Source: JAFAHS01 sp046728175 (GTDB taxonomy: Bacteria; Desulfobacterota; Binatia; Binatales; Binataceae). Taken from it: 64,000 nucleotides of DNA. Where the stretch lies: positions 10,006 to 74,005 of the forward strand of contig JBKPEA010000120.1 in assembly GCA_046728175.1 (NCBI GenBank). The letters are read 5' to 3'. Positions within the stretch are counted from its first letter, which is position 1. Each line of letters begins with the position of its first letter. A program made the position numbers and the translations under genes. Positions 34,680-42,982 of the stretch are shown here, in pieces. The notes beneath the pieces are model-generated. The model was not told the DNA's origin and did no database searches. It saw only the letters and a list, made by a program, of their open reading frames with translations.

Positions 34680-35477
34680 CTAATCAGGTGCTCTCGCGAT
34701 AACCGCAAATACGCGGTGCATCACGATGAAGGGATCCTCCGGAAACCTTTCCGCCAGCATTGCTTTAAGCTCTGCATCAAACGCCGCGACGCCTTCCACC
34801 GACAAGCTCGCACCCACTCCCGCACTCGCGCGAATGCGCCCGCGCCATGCCTCGTGCGAGTACGGTACCTCCAGGTCGAAAGAAAACGTCTCGATATCGC
34901 GAAACCCCGCCGTCGCCACCCCACCGAGCCACTGGGGGTACATTCCCATCCCACCACCCAATTTCCATTTGGGACTGTGCATCTCGATCAGCTTCTCGGT
35001 TAGGTCAGCGATGTTCCCCTGGAACGGTATCCAATCAAAGTGTGCGATCACCAGGTGACCGCCCGGCTTGAGCAACCGGCGCGCTTCCGCGGCGGCCCGG
35101 GGACGGTCGAACCAATGCCAGCACTGACCGGCTATAACCAGGTCAAAGCTCGCCTCGGGCAAGCCCGTCGCTTCGGCCGGTGCCTCGATGTATCGCACGC
35201 TGATTCCCGCCTCGCGATCGATGCGCGCCGCCTCTTCCATCAATGGCGTCGAGCGATCGAGCCCGGTCGATTCGCATCCGCGCTGGGCGAGTCCGCGGGC
35301 GAGCGTACCGGTGCCGGTACCAAGGTCTAGCGAGCGCACGCCCGGGCGGACGATCCGCATCGCTGCGAGCCGATCGAAGAACGCGGGTGGAAAGCCCGCT
35401 CGATGCTTTCCGTAATCGGCCGCGGTTCGGCCGAAGTCTGCGACCAGTTTGCCTGCGGTAACTTCTGCCGATGCCAT
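34680..35477 (-). CDS. Class I SAM-dependent methyltransferase
   Basis: 265 residues. Motif I is RSLDLGTGTGTLARGLAQRG, the acidic loop is GLDRSTPLMEEAARI, and FDLVIAGQCWHWFDRPRA is the post-motif block of the Methyltransf_11/25 family. The C-terminal domain (KWKLGGGMGMYPQWL) is the substrate cap. The family methylates small molecules such as quinone precursors or trans-aconitate. ATG 35477 is chosen because AAGGAG lies upstream (spacing about 15, longer than ideal); the frame is open to 35564. It is divergent from the citrate synthase-like gene, with 160 bases between. Confidence 0.87.
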   Translation of the reverse strand: MASAEVTAGKLVADFGRTAADYGKHRAGFPPAFFDRLAAMRIVRPGVRSLDLGTGTGTLARGLAQRGCESTGLDRSTPLMEEAARIDREAGISVRYIEAPAEATGLPEASFDLVIAGQCWHWFDRPRAAAEARRLLKPGGHLVIAHFDWIPFQGNIADLTEKLIEMHSPKWKLGGGMGMYPQWLGGVATAGFRDIETFSFDLEVPYSHEAWRGRIRASAGVGASLSVEGVAAFDAELKAMLAERFPEDPFIVMHRVFAVIARAPD

Positions 35478-35521
35478 GGGATCTGCTCTTTTCTCCTTAG
35501 GAACGATGGTTGGCGCTTCCG

Positions 35522-35552
35522 TTGACTTCATACATCTTTGCACTACTGTATA
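35522..35552 (+). promoter_or_regulatory. Possible promoter in divergent gap
   Basis: TTGACT (35522-35527) followed 19 bases later by TGTATA (35547-35552) resembles a sigma-70 promoter directed at the citrate synthase-like gene, with wide spacing. The TGTATACA palindrome at the -10 could also be an operator. The gap is AT-rich compared with its surroundings. Confidence 0.3.
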
Positions 35553-35640
35553 CAACTTGAACAACCTTCGCCGTCTTGACGGCGCGGTCCGGGGATGGCG
35601 TCATCTCCACGTGGCGACACGAATCTCCGACCGCGCGCAA

Positions 35641-36933
35641 ATGCTCACGGCGTCCGAGGCCGCGGGCGCCCTCGGCGTCAAGCTGGGCACCCTGTACGCA
35701 TATGTCAGCCGCGGATGGCTCAAAAGCTACCGGCGCCGTATCGGCAGACAGGCGCTCTATCGCCGCACCGACATTGAGGCGCTGCGGGGCGTGGTCGCGC
35801 CTGAACGCGGGCGGCGCGGCCGCAGCCTTCCCGATGCTTCTTCATGGGTCACCGTCGCGCAACCCAAAAGCTCCGAGACTGCCACATCGGGGGTAATCGT
35901 GGCGGAGTCCGCCGTAAGCTCGATCCTTGAAGGACGCCTGGCTTACCGAGGTTATCCGATAGAGGAAGTCGTCGAGCATGCTGCCTTCGAGGAAGTCTGT
36001 CTCCTCCTTTGGAATGGTGAGCGACCCTCACCCGATGAAATTGTGGCCTTACGCGCGGAGATCCGCGATGCGCGCATGCCCCCGCAGGTTGCGTCGGCCC
36101 TGGCCGCGGTCGGCGAGGAGGCGCCGCCGCTACTGCGCCTGGCGGCGATGATGCCTGCGTTGGCTGCATGGGACAGCCGGCAGGCGCCCAGGTCGCCGCT
36201 CGATCGCGCCAAGCTCATCATCAGCCATCTGCCGCTCGCGCTCGCCCGCCAACGCCCTGATGGCGCTCACCCGGGAGACGGTGGGATGGCGGCGCGCATG
36301 CTTGAATCCGTCGCCGGCACCACCGCCGCACAATGGGAAATTACCGCCCTGGATCGCGTGCTGGTCGCCTGCGCCGAGCACGAGTTGAACGCTTCGACGT
36401 TTGCCGCCCGAGTCGTTGCCAGCACCGGCGCCGATTTGTTTGCCTCGGTCCTGTCGGCGCTTTGCTCGTTGTCAGGACCGATTCATGGCGGCGCTTGTGA
36501 TCGCATCGAGGAGATGCTCGCGCGTATCACGGCGGGAGCACGCATCGGTGACTGCCTTGATGCGATCACGCGCGAAAATCGTCTTCCTCCGGGTTTCGGC
36601 CACGCCATCTATCCGGGCGGGGACCCGCGCGCAGCTCTGCTGCGCAAGCATGCCGAGGCCATCGGGCGGCGGCGGGGACGCCGGCTGCTGGAGATCGCGT
36701 CGCGTATCGAAGAAGCAGTTTGGAAGCGCGAACGCCTGCGCCCCAACCTCGATTTTTATCTGACGGTATCCACCCGGATGCTCGGATTTGCGCGTGGACT
36801 GCCTGCCGCGATCTTCGCGATCGGTCGCTCCGCCGGATGGATCGCGCATGGACTCGAGCAATATGCCGACAATCGGCTGATCCGCCCGCGAATGCGCTAT
36901 CGGGGAATCGCGATTCGTCACTGGAACCAGTGA
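35641..36933 (+). CDS. Helix-turn-helix / citrate synthase fusion protein
   Basis: About 430 residues. The first 55 are an excisionase/MerR-like helix-turn-helix (MLTASEAAGALGVKLGTLYA, then WLKSYRRRIGRQALYRRTDIEAL). The rest is a citrate synthase fold in which the three catalytic residues can be placed: His in CAEHELNAST, His in LSGPIHGGACDR and Asp in RPNLDFYLTVST. It is thus likely to be an active condensing enzyme (citrate or methylcitrate) that can also bind DNA, or a metabolite-sensing regulator. The start is uncertain: ATG 35641 opens the HTH, and GTG 35611 is an alternative; neither has a strong ribosome site. Its stop overlaps the next start (GTGA). Confidence 0.85.
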   Translation: MLTASEAAGALGVKLGTLYAYVSRGWLKSYRRRIGRQALYRRTDIEALRGVVAPERGRRGRSLPDASSWVTVAQPKSSETATSGVIVAESAVSSILEGRLAYRGYPIEEVVEHAAFEEVCLLLWNGERPSPDEIVALRAEIRDARMPPQVASALAAVGEEAPPLLRLAAMMPALAAWDSRQAPRSPLDRAKLIISHLPLALARQRPDGAHPGDGGMAARMLESVAGTTAAQWEITALDRVLVACAEHELNASTFAARVVASTGADLFASVLSALCSLSGPIHGGACDRIEEMLARITAGARIGDCLDAITRENRLPPGFGHAIYPGGDPRAALLRKHAEAIGRRRGRRLLEIASRIEEAVWKRERLRPNLDFYLTVSTRMLGFARGLPAAIFAIGRSAGWIAHGLEQYADNRLIRPRMRYRGIAIRHWNQ

Positions 36934-37613
36934 AACCGCCCCTCGCCGCTCTGGAGCCGAACGAGACCGAACGCCTGCTGGCGGATATTTACTATCTGAA
37001 TACTGCCGAGCTGCGCGGGTTCTGCGACGCGCACAGGATTCCTTACACAATCCGGATCGAAGGCCCGGACGGACGTTTCACCCGGAGCAAAGACGCTGAC
37101 CGCAAGGGGATCGCAATCGATCGCGTCGTGCATTTCCTTAAGACCGCGGATGTCAAGCCAGCCACGACCTTCCGAAGACACGTCGTAGGCGGTAGCAAAG
37201 AGCTCGCCAGAGCGCCATTTGAGTCCGATCAGGTCCGATACGGGGAATACAAAAATCACGATGCAGCGACGCTCAAGCTGATGAAGCAACTGACGGACAG
37301 CAAATTCGAATTCGGCGCGATGGCACAGGAAGTGCTGCGGGCCTGCTGGTCGCGAAACCAAGCCCCCACTTATCGCGAATTCGCAAGGCTATGGGAGAAG
37401 GCGGTTGCCGATCATTCAAAGCCAAACCCGGAGTGGGCCTTCCTGACCGATCTGGCCCGGGGAACCGCAGGCCGCGACTGGAAAAAGCTCCGCAGCCAGA
37501 AAGCCTCGGCGGTCCTATCGCTTTTAGGAAAAATTACTGCGGAGCAGTCGTTTCAGAATGAGAATCGCAAAAGTACCGCCGTTGCAACGAAGGTGCCCTT
37601 GAAACGTGGGTGA
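36930..37613 (+). CDS. Unknown protein with SAP-like N-terminus, coupled to citrate synthase-like gene
   Basis: About 227 residues from a GTG at 36930 that overlaps the preceding stop by four bases; an earlier ATG in the frame lies inside the citrate synthase gene. The first 75 residues (ERLLADIYYLNTAELRGFCD and KGIAIDRVVHFLK) look like a SAP-type helix-loop-helix that binds nucleic acid. The remainder (LTDSKFEFGAMAQEVLRACW, PTYREFARLWEKAVADH) is helical and unassigned, and the tail is basic. Tight coupling to an HTH-citrate synthase suggests a two-part regulatory unit; this is inference. Confidence 0.7.
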   Translation: MKPPLAALEPNETERLLADIYYLNTAELRGFCDAHRIPYTIRIEGPDGRFTRSKDADRKGIAIDRVVHFLKTADVKPATTFRRHVVGGSKELARAPFESDQVRYGEYKNHDAATLKLMKQLTDSKFEFGAMAQEVLRACWSRNQAPTYREFARLWEKAVADHSKPNPEWAFLTDLARGTAGRDWKKLRSQKASAVLSLLGKITAEQSFQNENRKSTAVATKVPLKRG

Positions 37614-37782
37614 GAGCCTCCCCCACACCGCGATGACTGCTTTGAGGTCTTTCAGATGAAGCGGGTGTACCATCAGCGCCCAATCATCGTGAACCACCAT
37701 GGCGCAAACCTCACCCGAAGGTCGCGAGCCGCTTTGACGAGGGACGCCGCCAAGTCGTATTGAAGAAGCAGCGGCATCCTAA

Positions 37783-38802
37783 ATGAAAGCTCTAGCGAAG
37801 ACCAAGAACGGCTTCGGTGCGGAACTGGTGGACCTCCCGACCCCGCGCCCGAGCGACGGCGAACTTCTCGTCAAAGTCGGTGCCTGCGGAATCTGCGGGT
37901 CTGATCTTCATCTGTATCAATGGGAACTCGGCGCCGATCGGATGGTCAGCCGCCTCCCATTCGTGATGGGCCACGAGCCCGGCGGTGAAATAGTCGAAAT
38001 TGGCCCTAGCGTTTCCAACTTCAAGCCCGGCGATCGCGTTGCGCTTGACCCGTTCGGCAACTGTGGACGATGCGGCCCGTGCCGCGCCGGCCGCTTCCAT
38101 CTCTGCTCATCGCCGACCACTCTTTCGGGAGCCCTCGCCGAATTCACGATTGCGCCGGTCGGCAATAGTCACAAAGTGCCGGCCTCGATGAGCTTCGAGC
38201 TAGCCTCGCTGCTTGAGCCGTTCGGCACCGGTCTGCATGCAGTTGAGCAATCATCGCTTAAGGCGGGCGACAGTGCGGTGATCGAAGGCCCGGGTCCGAT
38301 CGGCCTTTCGATCGCGATCGCGGTCCGCGCGCTCGGCGTCAGCTCCATCGTCATCACCGGCCTTCCCTCAGACAGCGGTCGCCTCGCGCTCGCCCGCGAG
38401 CTGGGATTCACGACCGTGACCGCGCAGGAGGAAGGATGGACTCGGCGGGTGCGCGATCAGCTTCCCTCCGAGGGTGCAGACGCATTGTTCGACGCGTGCG
38501 GCGAGATTGATTCACCGCGCGAGCTGCTCAAACGCGGCGGCGAGCTTATCGGAGTCGGATGGCCCGCCCGAGACATCACCGCGACCGAGCTACGCGCGCT
38601 GTTTTTCCACGGCGTAAAATGGATAAATTCGCGCGTGCGCACGCCGGAAACCTGGCGTCGCGCGATCGCGCTGGTGGCCTCCGGGACCATTGATCTGATG
38701 CCAATGGTGACGCATCGTTACGCGTTGGCGCGCGGCATCGATGCGTTCGAGTTGTTGCGCGAACGCAAGGGAGTCAAGGCGTTAATTCTGCCGCACGGAT
38801 AA
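37783..38802 (+). CDS. Zinc-dependent alcohol dehydrogenase (MDR family)
   Basis: 339 residues. Catalytic zinc ligands are in GACGICGSDLH and MGHEPGGE. A structural zinc site is formed by CGNCGRCGPCRAGRFHLC. The Rossmann motif is VIEGPGPIGLSIAIA. The family oxidises alcohols or sugar alcohols with NAD(P). The start ATG 37783 fits. It is followed 32 bases later by an amidohydrolase gene on the same strand, so the two may act on the same compound. The substrate is not identifiable. Confidence 0.92.
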   Translation: MKALAKTKNGFGAELVDLPTPRPSDGELLVKVGACGICGSDLHLYQWELGADRMVSRLPFVMGHEPGGEIVEIGPSVSNFKPGDRVALDPFGNCGRCGPCRAGRFHLCSSPTTLSGALAEFTIAPVGNSHKVPASMSFELASLLEPFGTGLHAVEQSSLKAGDSAVIEGPGPIGLSIAIAVRALGVSSIVITGLPSDSGRLALARELGFTTVTAQEEGWTRRVRDQLPSEGADALFDACGEIDSPRELLKRGGELIGVGWPARDITATELRALFFHGVKWINSRVRTPETWRRAIALVASGTIDLMPMVTHRYALARGIDAFELLRERKGVKALILPHG

Positions 38803-38834
38803 ACTGTGCGCTTAATAATTTCGGGAGCAGCGTC

Positions 38835-39950
38835 ATGCGGAACGGATTCAAAATCGTCGACACTGACACCCACCTGATGGAGCCCGACTACGTGTTCGAG
38901 AAGTACATAGATGAAGCCTACAAGTCTCGGGCGCCAAAGATGGGAGTGGCACCCGAGTCGGGGAGGCGCACTTTCCTGGTCGAGGGTGAGCCGTTTACGC
39001 GGGAAAAGGGCAAGTACCCGATGGCCGCTCCTGCATTTCTGGAGTCGGTCCGCAAGGCGATGAAGCGTTTCGAACGGGCCGCCAAGACCGGATTCAGCGC
39101 GGAAAGCCGGATCCAGGATATGGACGAGCAGGGAGTCGACGTCCAGATCATCTATCCAACGGCGGCCGGACAGATGATGGGCCGCGAATTCCGCGACCCC
39201 ATGCTGCTGGCGGCTTGCTGCCGCGCCTACAATGACTGGAGTGCGGATTTCTGCTCGCGCGACCCGAAGCGCTTGCGATGGGCCGCCATACTGCCGATGC
39301 AGGACCCTGACCTGTCGATCGAGGAAGCACATCGCTCGGCGAAAAACGGCGCGGTCAGCTTTTACGTGCGACCGAACCCGGTGCGCGGCCGCACCATCTT
39401 CAATCAGGATTATCTTCCGCTGTGGGGCGAAGTCGAAAAACTCGGCCTGCCGATTTCGACCCACGACTCAGCCTCGGCCTCGGTCGAATCGTTTGGCGAC
39501 CGCATGGACACGCATGTGAGCGGCCATATCCTGTCCCATCCGTTCGAGGCGATGGCCGCGATGGCAGGGTTAATCTGGTACGGAGTGATCGAGAAATATC
39601 CAAAACTGCGAGTGGTCCACGTGGAAGCGGACGCGGGATGGGTGCCCTACTGGCTACAGCGGATGGAGCAGCATTGGAACTACAGCGGTAACGCCGAGCA
39701 CGAGTACCTCAAGCGCCGGCCCACGGAATACTTCAGATCCAACTTCTTCGTGGCCTTTCGCGGCGACGAACCGACGATGAAGGCGGCGGTCGAACTGGTC
39801 GGCGACGACAATTTCCTATGGGACACTGACTATCCGCACCCCGACGGCACCTTCCCTTGGGGTATCGGCGCGATGATCGATCAAAAGATTCCCGACACGA
39901 GCAAGCGGAAAATTCTGTGGGACAACGGAGCTCGCGCCTTCAATCTCTAG
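38835..39950 (+). CDS. Amidohydrolase (metal-dependent TIM barrel, Amidohydro_2)
   Basis: 371 residues. Metal ligands are visible in DTDTHLMEP (first strand), SGHILSHPFEAM, HVEADAGWVPYWLQRM and DTDYPHPDGTFPWG (last-strand Asp). The family includes decarboxylases and hydrolases of aromatic acids such as LigW and ACMS decarboxylase; this sequence belongs to the longer group common in soil bacteria, whose substrates are unknown. The ATG at 38835 lies just after GGGAGCAG. It may form an operon with the alcohol dehydrogenase gene. Confidence 0.92.
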   Translation: MRNGFKIVDTDTHLMEPDYVFEKYIDEAYKSRAPKMGVAPESGRRTFLVEGEPFTREKGKYPMAAPAFLESVRKAMKRFERAAKTGFSAESRIQDMDEQGVDVQIIYPTAAGQMMGREFRDPMLLAACCRAYNDWSADFCSRDPKRLRWAAILPMQDPDLSIEEAHRSAKNGAVSFYVRPNPVRGRTIFNQDYLPLWGEVEKLGLPISTHDSASASVESFGDRMDTHVSGHILSHPFEAMAAMAGLIWYGVIEKYPKLRVVHVEADAGWVPYWLQRMEQHWNYSGNAEHEYLKRRPTEYFRSNFFVAFRGDEPTMKAAVELVGDDNFLWDTDYPHPDGTFPWGIGAMIDQKIPDTSKRKILWDNGARAFNL

Positions 39951-40097
39951 ACGACCCGGCTGGAGAAGGCGAAAGCGGCCGTCGACCGGGTCCGAATCCG
40001 CTTGCGAAATCTGCGCAATCTGCGCGCCGCCCGCTTCCGCTTTTTGGATCGGACCGTGCGCCTTTCGCGTCTCCGAGGCATCTGCGAAACTGTCTAG

Positions 40098-41147
40098 GTG
40101 GCTCGTCAAGTATCAGCCGAATCGGTCCTCGAAGCACTCGCGCAAATAAACTATCCGGGCTATTCCACTGACCTGGTCGCACTCGGCGTGATCGAGGAGG
40201 TCGCGCCCAAACCGGACGGCGCCGTCTCGATCCTCGTACGCCAGGCAACCGAGCGCGACGAAGTGATGCGGCGCATTGCCGACGGAATCCACCAGGTTCT
40301 GACTCACGGTCTTGGCATTCAGAACGTGGAGCTCAGGGTCCGCAAGCTCGAAGCGGAACTCGGTGAGAAAACCGGCCGAGTTCACCTTGAAGGCACCAAG
40401 TACATCATTGCAGTCGCGAGCGGTAAGGGCGGGGTAGGCAAATCCACCGTCGCAGCCAACCTCGCGTGCGCGTTTGCCCAACTCGGGCTCAGTGTCGGGC
40501 TCCTCGATGCCGACATCTACGGTCCTTCCGTCCCGATGATGTTTGGTACGGGCGATGAGCGTCCCAAATCCGCGGGCGGGCAGAATTTTTACCCCATCGA
40601 AAAGTACGGGGTTAAGCTTGTTTCGATCGGGTTCTTCCTAGGCGAACGTGCGCCGGTTATCTGGCGCGGACCGATGGTGATGGGTGCTGTGCGCCAGTTC
40701 CTCAAAGACGCATTGTGGGGTACCCAGGACTTTCTGGTGGTCGATTTGCCGCCCGGGACCGGCGATGCGCAATTGACGCTTGCTCAGCAAGTGGCCGTGG
40801 ATGGAGTCGTTATCGTGACCACGCCACAGGAAGTGGCGGTCCTCGACGCCTTGCGTGCGGCGCGAATGTTCCGGCAGGTGCATTGTCCCCTGCTCGGCGT
40901 GGTCGAGAACATGAGCTACTTCGTCTGTCCTGATTGCGGCGAGCGTGACGAGCTTTTCGGACGCGGTGGCGGCGAAGCGATGGCGATTGGGGAACATATG
41001 GACCTGCTCGCACGCCTTCCGATTCAAGCCGAGCTGCGGCGGGCGGGCGATGAGGGCATGCCTCTCGTGATCAAAGATCCGTCGCACCCCGCCAGCGTCG
41101 CCTTTACGGAGCTCGCCAGACGCATCGTCACCACGATGCGCGCGTAG
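40098..41147 (+). CDS. mrp: Mrp/NBP35-type iron-sulfur cluster carrier ATPase
   Basis: 349 residues from a GTG. An N-terminal MIP18/DUF59 domain (VSAESVLEALAQINYPGYS) is followed by a deviant Walker A, ASGKGGVGKSTVAANLA, and a switch segment LLDADIYGPSVPMMFG. The CPDCGERDELFGRGGG segment contains the CxxC that carries a bridging [4Fe-4S] cluster. The protein stores or transfers Fe-S clusters to target enzymes. It lies 124 bases upstream of a ferredoxin gene, a sensible neighbour. All key residues are present. Confidence 0.93.
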   Translation: MARQVSAESVLEALAQINYPGYSTDLVALGVIEEVAPKPDGAVSILVRQATERDEVMRRIADGIHQVLTHGLGIQNVELRVRKLEAELGEKTGRVHLEGTKYIIAVASGKGGVGKSTVAANLACAFAQLGLSVGLLDADIYGPSVPMMFGTGDERPKSAGGQNFYPIEKYGVKLVSIGFFLGERAPVIWRGPMVMGAVRQFLKDALWGTQDFLVVDLPPGTGDAQLTLAQQVAVDGVVIVTTPQEVAVLDALRAARMFRQVHCPLLGVVENMSYFVCPDCGERDELFGRGGGEAMAIGEHMDLLARLPIQAELRRAGDEGMPLVIKDPSHPASVAFTELARRIVTTMRA

Positions 41148-41271
41148 GAGCCGGCACAGATACTTGCTCGCGTCGGAGTCCGCCGATATTCTTCCCGTTC
41201 AAATCGAGGCAACACACTGACCCTGGCCGCGCAGACCGCAGGCCGCGTGAGGTCGGAGAACAGTTGGGAAT

Positions 41272-41607
41272 ATGTCGACGCTGATTACTGAAGAGTGCAT
41301 CAACTGCGGCGCGTGCGAACCAGAGTGCCCAAACACCGCCATCTACGAGGGAGGAGCGCCGTGGGAACTTGATGGGGCGACCAATCCCGCGATCAAGGAA
41401 GACATCTACTATATAGCTCCCCAAAAATGCACCGAGTGTGTCGGCTTCTTCGACCAGGAACAATGCGCGGCGGTTTGTCCGGTAGACTGCTGTATTCCCG
41501 ACCCAAATATTCCCGAGACCGAGGAAGTTCTCCTGGAACGTGCCCGGAGAATGCATCCCGACCAGACCTTCGGAGCTGATTTTCCCTCCCGCTTTAAGAA
41601 AGGTTGA
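41272..41607 (+). CDS. 2[4Fe-4S] ferredoxin (YfhL-like)
   Basis: 111 residues. The first cluster loop is CINCGACEPECPNTAIYEGG and the second is CTECVGFFDQEQCAAVCPVD; the 8-residue insertion between Cys pairs in the second loop is typical of YfhL/Alvin-type ferredoxins, which have two clusters of very different potential. The stretch between, EDIYYIAPQKCTECVG, is also typical. ATG at 41272 fits. The protein follows the Mrp gene and may be one of its clients or partners. Its C-terminal tail has an acidic helix. Confidence 0.93.
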   Translation: MSTLITEECINCGACEPECPNTAIYEGGAPWELDGATNPAIKEDIYYIAPQKCTECVGFFDQEQCAAVCPVDCCIPDPNIPETEEVLLERARRMHPDQTFGADFPSRFKKG

Positions 41608-41751
41608 TTTTCTTTGTCGATCGCACAGAACGAGGGCTTCGGCTTCCATTCTACCAGTCTCATCGGGAATCTTTTTTGCGGGATTCCTCGCGCAGTGACA
41701 CGAGAACTTCACAACTGGCTTGGAATACCACTTGGGCACACTCACGCGTCT

Positions 41752-42115
41752 TCACTTTGCCAACCGAAGCCGCGTGCGCAAAATCCAGCACGGCAGCCCA
41801 TTCTCATTGGTTCCCTCTGCCATTAACCGATAACCGCATCGTTCCCAAAAGCGCCGCGACCGAAGCCGTACCCGCTGAACAACGACCTCCACTTCCGTCC
41901 AACCCCGGAGCAGAGCATGTCCTCGATGGCGCTCGCGGCCTCGCTACCGAGGCCCTTCCCCTGCCAGGCGCGATGAAGAATCCGATCAATTGTCCGCTTT
42001 CCCGAAGCTTCAGCGCTAGGAAACCGTTGATTTTCTCGGGCTTGGCCGGTGAGTAGCGGCCATCGGCTTACTTCCTCGATAGGATAGGCAGAGCGGTCCT
42101 CCGAGCCTTACAAGT
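41752..42115 (-). pseudogene. GNAT acetyltransferase gene, fragmented
   Basis: Three minus-strand frames together spell a GNAT acetyltransferase: KINGFLALKLRESGQLIGFF first, then after a shift near 41968 AWQGKGLGSEAASAIEDMLC (motif A for acetyl-CoA binding), then after a shift near 41895 VEVVVQRV...RRFWERCGYRLM (the ALRFYERxGF-type motif B), ending at 41752. An earlier piece, YPIEEVSRWPLLTG, lies in another frame near 42070. At least three frameshifts separate the blocks, so no working enzyme is made. Confidence 0.7.
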
Positions 42116-42243
42116 CCCTAACGAAATCTGGATTGCTGTTGAAGAGTGCTTGCACTTCCCTCGGCTGCAGACCCTTTTCTACCCTGGAGATTGTAAGATG
42201 CGGTGTACGAATGTTCACGGTGTACTTGCTTTCTTCTTTGGAT

Positions 42244-42269
42244 TCTAATTAGATCTAGATCTAATTAGA
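42244..42269. promoter_or_regulatory. Perfect 26-bp palindrome, probable ArsR-family operator
   Basis: The sequence is fully self-complementary about its centre at 42256/42257. Its inner part is AATTAGATCTAGATCTAATT. It ends 17 bases before the GTG start of an ArsR-DUF2087 regulator, and such regulators commonly repress their own genes. The stretch is AT-rich in GC-rich surroundings. Promoter boxes are not clear. Autoregulation is the simplest reading. Confidence 0.7.
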
Positions 42270-42286
42270 TATCTGGCGAAAGACAA

Positions 42287-42865
42287 GTGACAGATCACGA
42301 CGCCTCCGCTCTTCTCAGGCACTTCAAGGCGCTGGGCAACGAAAGCCGCCTCAAGCTCGTCGGTCTCATCGCCGATCGCGAGCGCAATGTGCAAGAACTG
42401 GCAGCGCTGCTCGCCCTCAAGGAACCGACCGTCTCGCATCATCTTGCGATCTTGAAAGATGCTGGTCTTCTGGCGATGCGTATCGATGGCAACACGCATT
42501 GGTATCGGCTCGACCTCGATGCGCTGCGGCGCATCAACCAGTCGGTGTTGTCCGCCAATTTGTCCAGGGTGGCATACGAAGCGGATGGTGAAGTATGGGA
42601 GCGCGAAATGCTGTGCAACTTTATTGAAAACGATCGGCTCACCAAAATTCCCGACGCGCGCAAGAAACGGTGGGTGGTGCTCAAATGGCTTGCCCGCCGC
42701 TTCGCGGTCGACTCCCGCTACAGCGAAGCAGAGGTCAATGCGGTCCTGAAACGATACCACTCCGACGCCGCAACCTTACGCCGCGAGCTGGTCGGCTATC
42801 GGATGCTTGAACGAAGCAAAGGAATCTACCGTCGCACCCCGGAATCAGGCTGGAAAGCTGTTTAG
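42287..42865 (+). CDS. ArsR-family regulator with C-terminal DUF2087
   Basis: 192 residues. The N-terminal winged helix is typical of ArsR (LRHFKALGNESRLKLVGLIA, then KEPTVSHHLAILKDAGLL), without the metal-binding Cys pair CVC. The C-terminal DUF2087 (LTKIPDARKKRWVVLKWLARR and EAEVNAVLKRYHSDAATLRRELVGYRML) is a helical domain common in regulators of unknown signal. GTG at 42287 is the only suitable start. A perfect 26-bp palindrome sits just upstream, consistent with binding as a dimer and self-repression. The regulated neighbour may be coaBC, 117 bases downstream, or only itself. Confidence 0.9.
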   Translation: MTDHDASALLRHFKALGNESRLKLVGLIADRERNVQELAALLALKEPTVSHHLAILKDAGLLAMRIDGNTHWYRLDLDALRRINQSVLSANLSRVAYEADGEVWEREMLCNFIENDRLTKIPDARKKRWVVLKWLARRFAVDSRYSEAEVNAVLKRYHSDAATLRRELVGYRMLERSKGIYRRTPESGWKAV

Positions 42866-42982
42866 CGCTAGGTCGGTCTGGGCGCTCTTGACCGCTTTCG
42901 GGTTTTCCGCCACGCCCACGGACTCTCGTCGCCCGATGCACCGATGGCTAACTCACCGCTCGCCTAATACAATTTCACCACT

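Noticed and set aside
41128..41745. 205-codon minus-strand frame
   Set aside because: Antisense of the ferredoxin gene at 41272-41607, which has both cluster motifs.
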